Shown in pieces: positions 15,026 through 15,656 of a stretch of DNA of 15,656 nt. Position 1 is the stretch's first letter, and the number at the start of each line of letters is the position of its first letter. The notes under the pieces are model-generated. The model saw only the letters and a list, made by a program, of their open reading frames with translations. It ran no database searches and was not told the origin of the DNA. The translations under genes were made by a program, and so were the position numbers. The stretch is taken from contig CAMLJW010000076.1 in the NCBI GenBank assembly GCA_946480485.1, forward strand, positions 1 to 15,656, in the 5' to 3' direction. Source of the stretch: an uncultured Streptomyces sp. (GTDB lineage: Bacteria > Actinomycetota > Actinomycetes > Streptomycetales > Streptomycetaceae).

Positions 15026-15523
15026 GTGACCCAGACCAGCGAGAACGTCACCTGGCTGACCCAGGAGGCGTACAACCAGCTGAAGGCCGAGCTGGAGTAC
15101 CTGTCTGGTCCTGCGCGCACGGAGATCGCCGCCAAGATCGCGGCCGCGCGCGAGGAGGGCGACCTGCGCGAGAACGGCGGGTACCACGCGGCCAAGGAGG
15201 AGCAGGGCAAGCAGGAGCTCCGGGTGCGCCAGCTGACCCAGCTCCTGGAGAACGCGAAGGTCGGCGAGGCACCGGCGGCCGACGGTGTCGTCGCGCCCGG
15301 CATGGTCGTCACCATCGCCTTCGACGGTGACGAGGACGACACGCTGACGTTCCTGCTCGCCTCTCGCGAGTACGCGAGCGCGGACATCGAAACGTACTCG
15401 CCGCAGTCCCCGCTGGGCTCCGGCGTGAACGGCAAGAAGGTCGGCGAGGACGCCCAGTACGAACTGCCGAACGGCAAGCTCGCCTCGGTGAAGATCCTCG
15501 AGGCGAAGCCGTACGCGGCCTGA
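15026..15523 (+). CDS. greA: Transcription elongation factor GreA
   Basis: A 165-residue factor that enters the RNA polymerase secondary channel and stimulates cleavage of backtracked RNA. Residues 8-80 form the antiparallel coiled coil, with the tip EEGDLRENGGYHAAKEEQ holding the acidic pair Asp46 and Glu49 that positions the catalytic metal. Residues 86-165 are the FKBP-like C-terminal domain, with the conserved SPLGSGVNGKKVGE segment. The length is slightly above the 158 residues of the E. coli protein. The start is GTG at 15026, preceded by GAGGAG with five-base spacing; an earlier ATG at 14996 would add ten residues and swallow this ribosome binding site. It is probably monocistronic. 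Confidence 0.96.
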   Translation: MTQTSENVTWLTQEAYNQLKAELEYLSGPARTEIAAKIAAAREEGDLRENGGYHAAKEEQGKQELRVRQLTQLLENAKVGEAPAADGVVAPGMVVTIAFDGDEDDTLTFLLASREYASADIETYSPQSPLGSGVNGKKVGEDAQYELPNGKLASVKILEAKPYAA

Positions 15524-15619
15524 GTGCGCGCGGTCCGTTCCCCGCGGGGCTGCCCAGCCCGCCCGGCCGACACGTCGTCCCCGCCATATGCCCCCGGTGC
15601 TCAGGGCCGGTTCTACTGA

Positions 15620-15656
15620 TCCCCGCAACACCCTGGAGTTCAGGGAGTTGCGGGGA
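15620..15656. terminator. Strong hairpin at the window edge
   Basis: TCCCCGCAACACCCTG (15620-15635) and CAGGGAGTTGCGGGGA (15641-15656) pair over 16 positions with one A/A mismatch around a five-base loop. It lies about 97 bases after the greA stop and may end greA transcription, or that of a gene coming from the right if one is convergent. The window stops at the base of the stem. Confidence 0.7.

Noticed and set aside
1..15656. Possible CRISPR array, insertion sequence, prophage or tRNA genes.
   Set aside because: No regularly spaced repeats, transposase or integrase motifs, or cloverleaf with a T-loop were found on either strand by reading; all gaps between genes are short.

Overview
The window looks like a piece of a Streptomyces (or close actinomycete) chromosome core. 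The base composition is very high in G+C, with strong third-position bias that creates long mirror ORFs opposite nearly every gene. It encodes mycothiol S-conjugate amidase, which belongs to the actinobacterial thiol system. Several genes start with GTG or TTG. The protein set (GTP-type PEP carboxykinase, hemolysin III/PAQR protein, Mut7-C RNase, DUF255 thioredoxin-fold protein, GreA) is a familiar Streptomyces housekeeping assortment. I see no insertion sequence, integrase, CRISPR array, rRNA or tRNA.

Layout from left to right. An Nramp-type metal transporter is cut by the left edge (1-728, minus). A hypothetical protein with an acidic linker and a PH-like C-terminus follows (961-1620, minus). 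An AlaA-like alanine/glutamate aminotransferase (1928-3139, plus) and a small soluble hypothetical protein (3218-3634, plus) run towards PEP carboxykinase (3790-5613, minus), and a long, almost perfect hairpin separates them. A divergent promoter region of about 300 bp lies between pckG and a hemolysin III family membrane protein (5918-6622, plus), which is followed by a Mut7-C RNase (6692-7417, plus). A DUF255 thioredoxin-fold protein (7463-9496, minus) is transcribed away from a 1066-residue membrane-anchored STAND ATPase with TPR repeats (9752-12952, plus). The mca gene and a six-base-spaced small membrane protein gene form a minus-strand operon (14279 to 13077). A DUF4307 membrane protein (14405-14803, plus) and greA (15026-15523, plus) follow, and the window ends inside a strong hairpin.

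Functional themes. AlaA and PckG face each other and both serve the pyruvate/PEP node: alanine is converted to pyruvate, and oxaloacetate to PEP. Mca and its membrane-protein partner point to export of mercapturic acids made from mycothiol conjugates. The rest is mixed: metal uptake, membrane homeostasis, RNA processing and transcript elongation.

No cassette here is clearly a new system. The most notable items are the STAND protein, with Arg in place of the Walker A Lys and a hydrophobic N-terminal hairpin; an inverted repeat sitting just upstream of the hlyIII -10 box; a hairpin that would bury the whole Shine-Dalgarno of the small gene at 3218; a tandem-repeat variant of the alaA/pckG terminator; and a shared leaderless-start geometry at three genes.
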